64,000 bases of DNA from Bradyrhizobium sp. PSBB068 (GCA_016839165.1 CP069300.1:5828001-5892000), one strand, 5' to 3'. Shown: positions 45,845-54,457, counted from the first letter of the stretch. The notes: generated by a model from the sequence alone, not told the origin. Made by a program: numbers and translations.

Positions 45845-47103
45845 CAGCCCGCTCCTGCGACGGCAAATTCAGGCGCGGAACGGCTCGGTCTGCCGGCGCA
45901 GGCCGGCTTGAGCAAGGAAGCGAACGCCAGCCAGAGCCCGACCGACACCGCCGCGAACGAGCCCAGAATGAGGAACATCAGTCCGTAGCCCATCACCTGC
46001 GCGATCCAGCCGCCGATGGCCGGGCTGATCGAGGCTCCGATGCCCTGGACGGTCATGACCGCTCCTTGGCCGACGTTGACGCGGCCGGTACCGTCGAGAA
46101 TCCGAGCCACCAATCCGGGAACGGCGACGCTCTGCAGACCGGCTCCGATGCCGTCGAGGATCTGCACGGGGTAGACGCCCCATTTGTTCAGCAGCCAGGC
46201 CGCGATGACGCCTCGGATCGGGAGAGCGACGAAGGAGACCAGCAACACCAGCCAGTAGCCTTCCTTCTCGGCCATCCGCATCGCGGCCAATGAGGTCAGG
46301 ATCATCACGCCCTGGGCGATCACGATCGTCATCGCGACGAAACTTGCCGGATCCGCCTGCTTGTCGGCGACCACCGCCAGCCCGTAGAGGGGCAGCATCG
46401 CCGCGTTGCCGAGGTGGAAGAACAGCAACGCGGCCGAAAGGATCAACAACGGTTTGGATTCGACGAGGACCTGCAGCCCGCTGACATGGCCTTGCTGGCT
46501 GTCCTTCTGCTCGAGACCGCGCGCGGCGTCATCGTCGATGGCATCGCCCGGGATCATCAGCACGGATAATATCGAGAGCACGCCGAACGCCGCGGCGAGC
46601 CAGAACACGGCCGTGAACCCGTAGAGCCATCCGAGCAGCCCGGACAACGCCGCGCCGACCATGTTGCCCGCGTGATTGTAGGCCTGGTTCTTTCCGTTCT
46701 GACGGTTGAAGCCGGCTTGGCGCACGATACCGAGCGTGATGCCGGCCACCGCGGGCCCGATCGCAGCGCCGGCGATCGCGGTCGCCACTTGGGATGCCGC
46801 CACCAGCCAGAATTCCTGCGACAGCAGCACGATACCGGATGCGATGACGGTGCAGACGCCTGGAATGATCACGTACAGGCGCTTGCTGCGCGTCGAGTCG
46901 ATCAACGCTCCCGCTGGCGTGGTCATCAGCATGCCGGCGACGCCGCCCGCGGTCATCACCGTGCCGATCCAGCCGCTCTGCCAGCCGTGGGCGAGGAGGA
47001 AGACGCCGAGGAACGGGCCGATGCCCGCCTGCATGTCCGCCATGAAGAAGTTCAAGGCGAGCAGGGGTGCGAGGGCTCGTTGCTGGGATTGCGCGAGCGT
47101 CAT
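45844..47103 (-). CDS. Major facilitator superfamily transporter
   Basis: 419 residues with 12 predicted membrane segments, a GALIDSTRSKRLYVI loop 2-3 signature near residue 65, and a long central loop around 195-215. The first segments (FMADMQAGIGPFLGVFLLAHGW) are typical of drug/metabolite exporters of the MFS. It lies between a YdcZ-type and an ArsB-like transporter gene in the same operon, so three carriers of different families are co-expressed. Substrate unknown. Confidence 0.87.
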   Translation of the reverse strand: MTLAQSQQRALAPLLALNFFMADMQAGIGPFLGVFLLAHGWQSGWIGTVMTAGGVAGMLMTTPAGALIDSTRSKRLYVIIPGVCTVIASGIVLLSQEFWLVAASQVATAIAGAAIGPAVAGITLGIVRQAGFNRQNGKNQAYNHAGNMVGAALSGLLGWLYGFTAVFWLAAAFGVLSILSVLMIPGDAIDDDAARGLEQKDSQQGHVSGLQVLVESKPLLILSAALLFFHLGNAAMLPLYGLAVVADKQADPASFVAMTIVIAQGVMILTSLAAMRMAEKEGYWLVLLVSFVALPIRGVIAAWLLNKWGVYPVQILDGIGAGLQSVAVPGLVARILDGTGRVNVGQGAVMTVQGIGASISPAIGGWIAQVMGYGLMFLILGSFAAVSVGLWLAFASLLKPACAGRPSRSAPEFAVAGAG

Positions 47104-47115
47104 GCGGACCTCCCC

Positions 47116-47571
47116 TCAGAACTTCGAGATGAGAGCGATACCGGCCACCATGAGGATGGCGCCAGCAATGCGACCCAAGCTGAGCTCGCGGACCGTCATC
47201 CCGAACAATCCGTACTTGTCGATGATCAGCGACATCAGGATGTTCGCCGTGATGGTCAGGCCGCCGAACGTTCCGGCGCCGACCTGGCCGACGAAGATGA
47301 GGCCCGCGACCACCGCGAACGCGCCGATCAGCCCTCCGAGCGGGGCCCACCACGGCATCGCAGCGATGCTTTCCCGGGTCGGGAACGGATGAGGCTGACA
47401 GACCCACACGACGGAGAGGAACGCGACGACCGGCAGGAAGGAGATGATGCTCGACAGCCAGGGGTTCTCCATCGAGTTCCGCAAGGCGTTGTTCATCGGC
47501 GGGCCCCAAGCCTGCAGCGCGCCGCACACGAGGATGATCGGATAAAGCCAGACCGGACTGATGTTCTGCAT
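47116..47571 (-). CDS. YdcZ-type (DUF606) DMT-family small membrane protein
   Basis: 151 residues from the ATG at 47571, which has a GGAA upstream. Five hydrophobic segments and the strings GALQAWGPPMNNALRNSMENPWLSSIISF and PWWAPLGGLIGAFAVVAGLIFVGQVGAGTFGGLTITANILMSLIIDKYGLFG are diagnostic of the DUF606/YdcZ family. These proteins often act as half-size transporters. The frame is open upstream but that part is antisense to the metallophosphoesterase tail region and unlikely to be coding. Confidence 0.87.
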   Translation of the reverse strand: MQNISPVWLYPIILVCGALQAWGPPMNNALRNSMENPWLSSIISFLPVVAFLSVVWVCQPHPFPTRESIAAMPWWAPLGGLIGAFAVVAGLIFVGQVGAGTFGGLTITANILMSLIIDKYGLFGMTVRELSLGRIAGAILMVAGIALISKF

Positions 47572-47603
47572 GTCGTCAATTCCGCAAAATGAATTATGGG
47601 CGA

Positions 47604-48710
47604 TCACCACTTCCGCCCGTTTCGATTGGGACCAAGTTGCGTTCCGAACAGATGGCGCTCGGGCCACGCACCGATCGAATTCGTGTCGCTGCCGCTCGAC
47701 TTGCGACCACATTTTCCGTCCGGATCCCACTCGATCGCGTCGATGTCCTGCGAGCCGTTCTGGTCGGTCACCCGAACCTCGAGGCGATGGGCCTTGTCTG
47801 AACGGAAAGGTGCGCTGAACCGGCCTCCCTCGATGCTCGACATCCGAAGCCACGGTCCGTCATCGACTCGCAGATCCGCGTGTGCCGTCGGAGCCGCGCC
47901 CCACGCCGTGGCGCGCACTTCGGTCGGGCGGCCGTCGGCATCACCTTCGAACGATAGCCGCCGATCGGCCGGCGAGGTGATCATCACGAAAGGCCACGAA
48001 GATTCGAGCGGCTTGAAGCGCCAGCTGACGGCGTTGCCGTCGACCGCCATGAATGCGAAGCCGACAGGGCCTTCTTCGATCTGCCCCGTCGACCTTGTCG
48101 CTGCATAGACGGTGCGACCGTCGTGCGAGATTTCGTTGTAATGGGTATGACCCATGGCGACGAGCAGCGTACTGCTCTCGTCGAGAAGCTGCGTCAGTGC
48201 TTCCGCTTCGTCCCCGAGATCCGCGGGATAAGCGTGCATGAACACGACACACGTCTTTCCTTCTTCCTTGGCAGCTCCGAGCCTCAGCTTGAGCCAGTCG
48301 AACTGCTGTCCACCGAGCTTGAAATCGGGACCGCCGGTTCCTTGCGAGACCACGTCGAGGAATAGACAGACGCAGCCGTTGACCTCCTGCGCGTGGGGCA
48401 GCTTCGGGACATACAGACCGTCGTAGAAGCTGGTCAAGGATCTCGGCTTGAAGTCGTGATCGCCGGGGATCGCGCGCCAAGGGAGTTGGAGCCTCTTGAG
48501 GCCGTCGCGCACGATCGCGAATTGTTCATCGGTACCGTCGTCGGCATTGTCGCCCGGCAGATAGACGAAATCGACCTTGTCACCGACATTTCCGTTGAGC
48601 TCTTCGACGATCCGAAGAAAATCGCGATGGTTCTGCAGGCCATTATCGGTGACGTGCAGATCGCCGATCTGCACGAAGTGCAGCGGTCGGGAGTTCGGGA
48701 CGCGCGCCAT
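47604..48710 (-). CDS. Calcineurin-like metallophosphoesterase
   Basis: 368 residues with the dinuclear-metal motifs in order: GDLHV (residue ~16), LPGDNAD (~52), IPGDHD (~82), FMHAYP (~158) and GHTHYNE (~187). The C-terminal ~150 residues form a separate beta-rich domain. It belongs to the Icc/CpdA-like branch acting on cyclic nucleotides, phosphodiesters or phosphoproteins. I prefer the ATG at 48710; a GTG at 48719 directly follows the stop of the upstream gene. No signal peptide is visible, so it is cytoplasmic. Confidence 0.88.
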   Translation of the reverse strand: MARVPNSRPLHFVQIGDLHVTDNGLQNHRDFLRIVEELNGNVGDKVDFVYLPGDNADDGTDEQFAIVRDGLKRLQLPWRAIPGDHDFKPRSLTSFYDGLYVPKLPHAQEVNGCVCLFLDVVSQGTGGPDFKLGGQQFDWLKLRLGAAKEEGKTCVVFMHAYPADLGDEAEALTQLLDESSTLLVAMGHTHYNEISHDGRTVYAATRSTGQIEEGPVGFAFMAVDGNAVSWRFKPLESSWPFVMITSPADRRLSFEGDADGRPTEVRATAWGAAPTAHADLRVDDGPWLRMSSIEGGRFSAPFRSDKAHRLEVRVTDQNGSQDIDAIEWDPDGKCGRKSSGSDTNSIGAWPERHLFGTQLGPNRNGRKW

Positions 48711-48719
48711 TGTCGGCAC

Positions 48720-49352
48720 TCAACCGTGATGGCCAGGACGATGGTGCTTTTCGTGATGCTTGGGCTTCTTGTGATCGGGCCCGTGCTTGTGCTTCTTCGG
48801 ACCTCCGACGGCTTTGAGCTCGTCCGAGGAAGGACCGATCTGCTTGGCTTCGACCATGGTCCCGAAGGAAGTGGTCGCTCCCTCGCCTTTCGCCGCGATC
48901 TTGCGACCGGCGACGAACAGATCGGAGAAGCGTTCGGCTTCGTGCGGCGGCAAGCGGATGATGCGCCCGTCCTCGAGAACGGCCCCTCGGGTCTCGCCCT
49001 TCGGTCCGTGGATCGGCTGGCGGACGATGCCCTGCACCGTCATCGGCCCGTGCTTGGCTTCCTCGAATTCGTCGTCGGGCCGCTGATCCGGCCCCTCGTC
49101 CAGCAGGCGGCCTTTGGGCGTCTCGATGGCGACGGCTGCGATCATGTCGACGGCGCGAGGACGCACGCCACGCACGCGCACCTTGCTGCCTGGGCAGACC
49201 TCGCGCAGCAGGCGCAGCGACAGGTGCGGCGGCACGTGGACTTCGCGACCGTCCGTCATGAGGAAGCCATCGGCTTCGCCGTGCTTGTTCATCAGGAATA
49301 GCTCGACGGTGCCGCCGACTTCCGGCAGATGATCGGGATCGATCCAGTGCAT
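48720..49352 (-). CDS. Protein with duplicated beta-barrel-like domain and His-rich tail, unknown function
   Basis: 210 residues, first gene of the sigma54-type operon, with AAGGAG 6 bases before the ATG. Two copies of an OB-like unit can be seen: the first around 12-75 with GEADGFLMTDGREVHVPPHL, the second around 104-170 with GETRGAVLEDGRIIRLPPHE. The tail after residue 185 is His/Lys rich (KKHKHGPDHKKPKHHEKHHR) and likely binds metal or polyphosphate. I do not recognise a named family. Being first in the operon it may be the signature protein of the response. Confidence 0.75.
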   Translation of the reverse strand: MHWIDPDHLPEVGGTVELFLMNKHGEADGFLMTDGREVHVPPHLSLRLLREVCPGSKVRVRGVRPRAVDMIAAVAIETPKGRLLDEGPDQRPDDEFEEAKHGPMTVQGIVRQPIHGPKGETRGAVLEDGRIIRLPPHEAERFSDLFVAGRKIAAKGEGATTSFGTMVEAKQIGPSSDELKAVGGPKKHKHGPDHKKPKHHEKHHRPGHHG

Positions 49353-49391
49353 ACGACGCTCCTTGCTATCGATGTTGTCGTGCAGGACATC

Positions 49392-49406
49392 GCAAGCGCC
49401 GTGCCA
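49392..49406 (-). promoter_or_regulatory. Candidate sigma54 (RpoN) -24/-12 promoter
   Basis: On the minus strand the sequence TGGCACGGCGCTTGC matches the consensus TGGCAC-N5-TTGC exactly. It faces the gene starting at 49352, and transcription would begin near 49380, giving a leader of about 28 bases with a proper ribosome site. The adjacent divergent genes encode a histidine kinase and a sigma54-dependent activator. Confidence 0.75.
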
Positions 49407-49495
49407 ACGCCGGAGGCGTTGAAATCACGTCGTTAATTGGAGCGTTGCGGTTCGCTGGCCGTCGGCTTTGAAGACACCGCGTCCGCAATCACGAC

Positions 49496-49548
49496 GCCCG
49501 CCGATGGCACGCGCGACGCAGCGGCTGCCAATGCCATGATCGGCGGGC
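49496..49548. promoter_or_regulatory. Long inverted repeat at enhancer distance from the sigma54 promoter
   Basis: GCCCGCCGAT (49496-49505) and ATCGGCGGGC (49539-49548) are perfect 10-base inverted repeats separated by 33 bases; the pairing can extend inward with GGCA/TGCC after a small bulge. The element lies 90-145 bases upstream of the -24 box, where NtrC-family activators usually bind. It is the best candidate for the response regulator's site. Confidence 0.4.
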
Positions 49549-49629
49549 CCGGATGGAATAAGCCGGCATGGCGCGGGCTGTGGGTTCCGTGCATACTCGG
49601 ATGACGGTTTCGGAACGAGGTTCGGCGAA

Positions 49630-51066
49630 TTGTTTCCACGCTCGATAGTCGGTTGGTTCGCCCTCTGCTGGGGATTGTTTTTGATCGCTGCGATCATCGT
49701 TGGGATCATGCTCGTTGCCCTCTACAAAGAGACGACGAGCCAGCGCATCGAGCGCGCGCAGACGACGTTGGTTTTGTCATGCGACGCGATTTTGAATGAA
49801 AGCGCACGCCTGCCGGTAGCCCGAGAAGGCAGCGGCGTCGCGCAAGCGTTGGAAGCTTTCAAAGGCGTCGAAGGCGGCGTGTGGCAGGCTGGAACCGGTT
49901 CCCTCGCTTATGCGTTCCCAAGCTACGAAGGCAGCGGGGTCAAGACGGACCTCCCGCAAGCGGAGGAGCCTACGATCCGCCAGGTCGCTGAAACCACGGT
50001 ATCGAGCAACAGGCCTGTGGCCTGGAAGCGCGAGGGCACGTCGCAGATACTTTTGATCCAGGGTTGCCCGTTCGCCGACAAGTCCGGACGCGCGGCTTGG
50101 ACGATGATGCGCGTCGTCAACGTAGCGGAGCGGCCGTTCCTTCTCGTCGCGACCGGTCTCTCGCTATTGCTCGTCGTGCTTCTCGGCTCTGCCGCACTCC
50201 TGGGCCGGGTCTTGTGGCGGTGGTCGCTGCGCTTGCGAGCGATCGAAAAAGCTCTCGCGGCCGGGTCCCAGGATCTACCCTTGCTGGCGGTCACCGGACA
50301 GCGCGACCTGGACCGGATCGTCCATGCGATCAACGGTGCCGGTGCGGCCGCCTCCGACGCACGTCGAAGTTCCGAGCGTCTTCAGAAGCAGGTCGCCGCC
50401 GCAGAGCGCCTTGCTGCGCTCGGACGGGTCGCCGCCGGCGTGGCGCACGAAATACGGAACCCGATCACGGCCATGAGGTTGAAGGCCGAGAACGCACTCG
50501 CGGAACCTGGAGACCCATCGCGTGCGAGAAATGCCCTGAGCGTCGTGGTCGATCAGGTCGCCCGGATGGAGCAGCTGCTGCAGAACCTGTTGCGCTCCGT
50601 TCAGAGTTCGAAAGTCGATCGACAGGAAGTGTCCGCAATCCGGGATTTCCTTTCTCAGCGCATTTCGCTCTTCGCCGAGCAAGCGGGCAAGAGGAAGATC
50701 ACGCTCGAAGCCCCCGCCGAACTGCCCTGCCCTTTGTTCCTGGATGCGTCGCAGATCGGCCGCGCGGTTGACAATCTGCTCCTCAATGCGATCCAAAACT
50801 CCGCCGACGGCACGACCATCGCTGTCCGGGCGAGGGCGACGGACGATCGCGTTGCGATCGCCGTCGAAGACCACGGCTTTGGCGTTCCGGACGACGTTCG
50901 AGATCACCTCTTCGAGCCCTTTGCGACCGGACGCGCCGAAGGCACTGGTCTCGGCCTCGCTATCGTGCGGGAAATCGCGGAGGCTCACGGCGGCCAAGTC
51001 CTGCTGGAGCATCGAGACGACGGCACGACCTTCACGATCGATCTGCCATGCGGAGCGCCGACATGA
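49630..51066 (+). CDS. Membrane sensor histidine kinase
   Basis: 478 residues. One membrane segment at about 9-31 and a second at about 170-192 bracket a ~135-residue periplasmic sensor. After a HAMP-like linker come the H box AGVAHEIRNPITAMRLKAENA with His273, the N box DNLLLNAIQNSADG, G1 DHGFGVP and G2 GTGLGLAIVREIAEAHGG. The start is TTG at 49630 with GAGG upstream; ATG alternatives are far inside. Its last 4 bases overlap the response-regulator start. The periplasmic domain matches no ligand family I know. Confidence 0.9.
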   Translation: MFPRSIVGWFALCWGLFLIAAIIVGIMLVALYKETTSQRIERAQTTLVLSCDAILNESARLPVAREGSGVAQALEAFKGVEGGVWQAGTGSLAYAFPSYEGSGVKTDLPQAEEPTIRQVAETTVSSNRPVAWKREGTSQILLIQGCPFADKSGRAAWTMMRVVNVAERPFLLVATGLSLLLVVLLGSAALLGRVLWRWSLRLRAIEKALAAGSQDLPLLAVTGQRDLDRIVHAINGAGAAASDARRSSERLQKQVAAAERLAALGRVAAGVAHEIRNPITAMRLKAENALAEPGDPSRARNALSVVVDQVARMEQLLQNLLRSVQSSKVDRQEVSAIRDFLSQRISLFAEQAGKRKITLEAPAELPCPLFLDASQIGRAVDNLLLNAIQNSADGTTIAVRARATDDRVAIAVEDHGFGVPDDVRDHLFEPFATGRAEGTGLGLAIVREIAEAHGGQVLLEHRDDGTTFTIDLPCGAPT

Positions 51067-52391
51067 CCCGCGTACTGATCGTCGACGACGACAAGGTGCT
51101 GCGCGACGCGATATGCGAGACGGTGCGCGACCTCGGATATGAGACAAGCATGGCTTCGAACGGGAAAGAAGCGATCCGCGCGGCCGACGCTCACAGGCCC
51201 GACGCCGTACTGCTGGATCTTCGTATGCCCGATATGAACGGCCTCGACGTGCTTCGTCATTATCGCGAGATGGGCGACAAGCGGCCGCCAGTCGCGATAA
51301 TGACGGCCTTCGCCAGCGCAGCCAACACGATCGAGGCGATGAGGCTCGGGGCATTCGACCATCTCACAAAACCGGTGGGACGGGACGATCTCTCATCGCT
51401 GCTGCGCCGGATGACGAGGCCGCGCGTCGCGAGCCGCGAGGCCGGGCGGCCGGAGGACGAAGACACGCCGGGCGATGATCTCATCGGCTCGAGCGCGGGC
51501 ATGCGCATCGTTCAGAAGACCATCGGCCTTGTCGCCGACACCGACACGACGGTGCTGATCACCGGCGAGACCGGCACGGGCAAGGAAGTCGTGGCGCGCA
51601 CCATTCATCGCGCCGGGGCGCGGTCGGTTGGTCCTTTCGTCGCTCTCAATTGCGCAGCCATTCCGACCGATCTGCTCGAAAGCGAGTTGTTCGGACACGT
51701 CAAAGGCGCATTCACGGGCGCCGTAGCGGAGCGCAAGGGAGCGTTCCGGGATGCGGACGGAGGCACGCTCTTTCTCGACGAGATCGGGGACATGGATCTC
51801 GTGATGCAGGCAAAAATCCTGCGAGCCATCCAGGAACGCGTCGTGACGCCCGTCGGCGGACGGTCTCAGCCGCTCGACGTTCGCATCATAGCGGCGACCC
51901 ATCGGGATCTCGCGACTTGGGTGAGGCAAGGAAAATTCAGGGAGGATCTCTTCTACCGCCTCAACGTCGTGCCGATCGCGCTGCAGCCTTTGCGGGATCG
52001 AAGCGAAGATATCATTCCACTCGCTCGACACTTCCTGAATGCGGCGGGCAATCGATCGACCGAACTCTCCGCCGAAGCCGCCAAACGACTCAGCTCTCAC
52101 GACTGGCCAGGCAACGTCCGCGAACTGCGCAATGCCATGGAACGCGCCGCCATCTTTAGCCGCAGCACGACGCTGGACGTCGACGATTTGGACTTCCTCT
52201 CGTCGTCGGCCGGCGCGGAAACGCAAGGCATCGTCGCGGAGGACCTGCCGGCAGCGCTCGAGCAACTCGAGCGCAAAATGATCACCACTGCCCTCGCCCA
52301 AAGCGGCGGCAATCGAACAGAGGCCGCCCGAAAGCTCGGGATACACCGCCAGCTGCTGCATACCAAGATGACGAAGTACGGGCTCACCTGA
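51063..52391 (+). CDS. NtrC-type sigma54-dependent response regulator
   Basis: 442 residues in three domains: a receiver (VLIVDDDK near 5, phospho-acceptor Asp52 in [24 protein letters not shown]); an AAA+ domain with Walker A GETGTGKE near 168, the sigma54-contacting GAFTGA at 215-220, and [11 protein letters not shown]; and a C-terminal Fis-type helix-turn-helix ([27 protein letters not shown]). The ATG at 51063 overlaps the kinase stop as ATGA and has GGAG upstream; an ATG at 51048 is possible. It should activate the sigma54 promoter at 49392-49406. Confidence 0.95.
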   Translation: MTRVLIVDDDKVLRDAICETVRDLGYETSMASNGKEAIRAADAHRPDAVLLDLRMPDMNGLDVLRHYREMGDKRPPVAIMTAFASAANTIEAMRLGAFDHLTKPVGRDDLSSLLRRMTRPRVASREAGRPEDEDTPGDDLIGSSAGMRIVQKTIGLVADTDTTVLITGETGTGKEVVARTIHRAGARSVGPFVALNCAAIPTDLLESELFGHVKGAFTGAVAERKGAFRDADGGTLFLDEIGDMDLVMQAKILRAIQERVVTPVGGRSQPLDVRIIAATHRDLATWVRQGKFREDLFYRLNVVPIALQPLRDRSEDIIPLARHFLNAAGNRSTELSAEAAKRLSSHDWPGNVRELRNAMERAAIFSRSTTLDVDDLDFLSSSAGAETQGIVAEDLPAALEQLERKMITTALAQSGGNRTEAARKLGIHRQLLHTKMTKYGLT

Positions 52392-52974
52392 CGTTGCCAA
52401 ACGCAAGAAAGAGACATCGTTCCCCCTTCGTCATCTAGGGGAGCAGGTCCTCCGAGACGTCCATCCGCAGCACGTCGAGCAACAACGCATACTGACGTTG
52501 GTATCGATTGTCCGGTCCGTGCAGTTGAATTGGCTTGCTTGCGAAGACTGTTGCTTTGAAAGGCGCTCTGAGCAAGTTTGGCATGGGAGCATGTCATCGC
52601 TGCGGCCCGCATAGGTATACGTTCCACCGGCATTGCGAACGCACTTGTTGCCGCTCTTGGTCAAGCCGCCCTGGAAGGCCTCGCGCGTCTTGGCGTGGTT
52701 GCCCCAATACATCATCGTCGCCGACGGTGTGCGGATGTGCCGCGCGCCACCACTCCGCGTTCTGGAGCAAGATAAGGCCGCGGGCCAACCACGATTCGGC
52801 CTTCGCGCGGTTAGAAGTTGTCGTAACCCCGATTTCCTTGGACAGTTCTGCGTAAGGCGTTCGCGAGCCCGTCGGACAGTTCAGATCCTACCGGCTATGA
52901 GCGGTGAAGCGCAGCTAAGAAACCAAAAAACGCACAACCGACGGCAAGTACGCCGTGACAGAGCCGCTCGCTCC
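52392..52974. other. 583-base stretch between convergent genes, holding a decayed fragment
   Basis: Apart from the benzoate-CoA-ligase remnant at 52587-52742 I see nothing coding. The remaining sequence has frames without motifs and no clear bidirectional terminator between the response regulator and the GntR gene. Confidence 0.5.
52587..52742 (-). pseudogene. Remnant of a benzoate-CoA-ligase-type acyl-CoA synthetase
   Basis: A minus-strand frame reads TPSATMMYWGNHAKTREAFQ, then GNKCVRNAGGTYTYAGRSDDML. This is the benzoate-CoA ligase region YW..R.KTR..F...W..TGD.Y.R...G.Y.YAGRSDDML. The WxRTGDK motif has decayed to LTKSGNK and the frame loses similarity directly after SDDML, where the catalytic lysine domain should follow. 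It is a fragment of about 50 codons. Confidence 0.6.
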
Positions 52975-53658
52975 TTACTGAGTATCGGAGGGGGCGATTG
53001 GCCGTTTCTCGCGCCAATTCTCGCGGTGCTGAAGGACACGGGCGTATGACATCGTAAGATGGAGCTGCATCGCGCGTCGCCCGAGCTGTCCATCGCGCAG
53101 GCGTGCTGCGATCGTGATGTCCTCGTGATGGTGAAGGCTCTGAGCGAGTTCTGCCGGTGAGTACAGAAAAAACGACCGCACCACGATCGGCATGTCGATC
53201 ATTGGCTCGAGGATCGCACGGAGCCGAGGCGAGCCGGCGAACTCGAGTAGGGTGCGATGAAACTCCCTGTTGGTCGCTTGAATGACCGAGATCGACTCGT
53301 CGTCGCCTTTTGCGATGGCAGATGCCATGATCTGGTTGCTTGCCTCCAGGCGCTTGGCAAGCTCCTCGTCACCTCGCGCCACTGCGCGTTCGGTGGCATG
53401 CGCTTCGAGCAAGATGCGGAGGCGGAACGTCTCCTCAATGTCGGCCTCGCTCCATTCCGTTACGTGAATGCCTTGGCCGGCGTCCGTCGTCGCGAGTCCG
53501 TCCTCAACCAGCCTTCTCAGGGCTGCCCGCACCGGCGTGCGGCTAAGACCCAGCTCTCTCGCCAGCGGTTCTTCCCGAAGGTGGAAACCGGGCGGATAAT
53601 GCCCGCCGACAACCCTCAATCGTAGAACGCTGTAAGCCCGGTCCTGTCCACCCGCCAT
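52975..53658 (-). CDS. GntR-family transcriptional regulator (FadR/FCD type)
   Basis: 227 residues with an N-terminal winged helix (PPGFHLREEPLARELGLSRTPVRAALRRLVEDGL around 22-55) and an all-helical FCD ligand domain (RLRILLEAHATERAV near 80, NREFHRTLLEFAGSPRL near 130, HHHEDITIAARLRDG near 180) that carries the metal-binding His/Asp pattern typical of regulators sensing organic acids. It is divergent from the aldolase-TRAP module and is the obvious candidate to repress it. Confidence 0.92.
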   Translation of the reverse strand: MAGGQDRAYSVLRLRVVGGHYPPGFHLREEPLARELGLSRTPVRAALRRLVEDGLATTDAGQGIHVTEWSEADIEETFRLRILLEAHATERAVARGDEELAKRLEASNQIMASAIAKGDDESISVIQATNREFHRTLLEFAGSPRLRAILEPMIDMPIVVRSFFLYSPAELAQSLHHHEDITIAARLRDGQLGRRAMQLHLTMSYARVLQHRENWREKRPIAPSDTQ

Positions 53659-53719
53659 TGCCTCCCCCTAAACGAGAACTCGCAGCTTAGTCCCAAGGGA
53701 ATTCGCAAGGCAATGGGGA

Positions 53720-53749
53720 TTGCTCGCAATTGTACAAATAGTGTACTAT
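53720..53749 (+). promoter_or_regulatory. Candidate promoter with overlapping GntR-type operator
   Basis: TTGCTC and TACTAT lie 18 bases apart, a plausible sigma70 promoter for the gene at 53840. Between them is the perfect palindrome TTGTACAA (53730-53737), followed by a related TAGTGTACTA (53739-53748). FCD-type GntR proteins bind short palindromes of the TTGTxxACAA type, so the repressor could block the polymerase here. A second possible -35 (TTGACA) lies at 53784. Confidence 0.45.
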
Positions 53750-53839
53750 TTTCAATCTTATTGGCTGAGTGTCGTGAGAATAATTGACATTTTGTATTTT
53801 TTTTGTTTTTAAGCAACAAAACAGGATGGGGAGGACGGC

Positions 53840-54457
53840 ATGACCGAACTTAAGAATGTGAGCGGGCTTCCGGCGCTGATATTCAAGGACGTGGCGACCG
53901 CGGTTATCAGCGACAATCTTGAGCGCATGCCGGGCGCAACTGGGTTGCGCCCCTTTCACCGAGGCGGATCCATGGTCGGCCTTGCTTTCACGATCAGAAC
54001 TGCCGCCGGCGACAATCGCGCCATTCATCAGGCCCTCGAATTGTTTCGCCAGGGGGACGTCCTCGTGATCGACGGCGGGGGCGACACAAGCCGCGCTCTG
54101 GTCGGCGAGATTATTGCCGAAATCGCGGCACGTCGTGGTGCAGCGGGCATCGTGGTCGATGGCGCGATCCGTGACGCTGGGGCGCTCGGGCGTTCGGATT
54201 TCCCCGTTTTTGCGCGCGCCGCGATTCATCGTGGTCCCTACAAGAATGGGCCCGGCCAGACGAATGTAGCGGTCTCGATCGGTGGCATGGTCGTGCAACC
54301 CGGCGACATCGTCGTCGGTGACGAAGACGGCGTCGTCGCATTCCCGCCCTCAATCGCCGAGGACCTCATCCGCTCCGTCAAAGAGCAGGAGGCCAAGGAA
54401 GATGCGATTCTGAAGAGCGTCCGCGATGGCACGTACAAGGGAGCGTACGCGAAGTAG
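53840..54457 (+). CDS. RraA-family protein, probable 4-hydroxy-4-methyl-2-oxoglutarate-type aldolase
   Basis: 205 residues of the RraA/HMG-aldolase fold: ATAVISDNLERMPGATGLRP near 18-38, the GDVLVIDGGGDTSRALVGEIIAEIAARRGAAGIVVDGAIRDAGAL block near 75-120 containing the conserved R-D pair that binds Mg and pyruvate, and VVQPGDIVVGDEDGVVAFP near 155. Enzymatic members cleave 4-hydroxy-2-oxoacids to pyruvate; RraA itself inhibits RNase E. The catabolic neighbours favour the aldolase role. GGGGAGG precedes the ATG. Confidence 0.85.
   Translation: MTELKNVSGLPALIFKDVATAVISDNLERMPGATGLRPFHRGGSMVGLAFTIRTAAGDNRAIHQALELFRQGDVLVIDGGGDTSRALVGEIIAEIAARRGAAGIVVDGAIRDAGALGRSDFPVFARAAIHRGPYKNGPGQTNVAVSIGGMVVQPGDIVVGDEDGVVAFPPSIAEDLIRSVKEQEAKEDAILKSVRDGTYKGAYAK

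Noticed and set aside
49505..49520. Second sigma54-like box on the plus strand (TGGCACGCGCGACGCA) before the kinase gene
   Set aside because: The GG and GC are correctly spaced but the -12 part reads ACGCA instead of TTGCA, so I do not call it a promoter.
52431..52715. Cys-rich 94-codon frame that might be taken for a metal-binding small protein
   Set aside because: Its N-terminal half aligns by eye with the benzoate-CoA-ligase region ending SDDML; the Cys-rich tail is what follows after similarity is lost, so a pseudogene explains it better.
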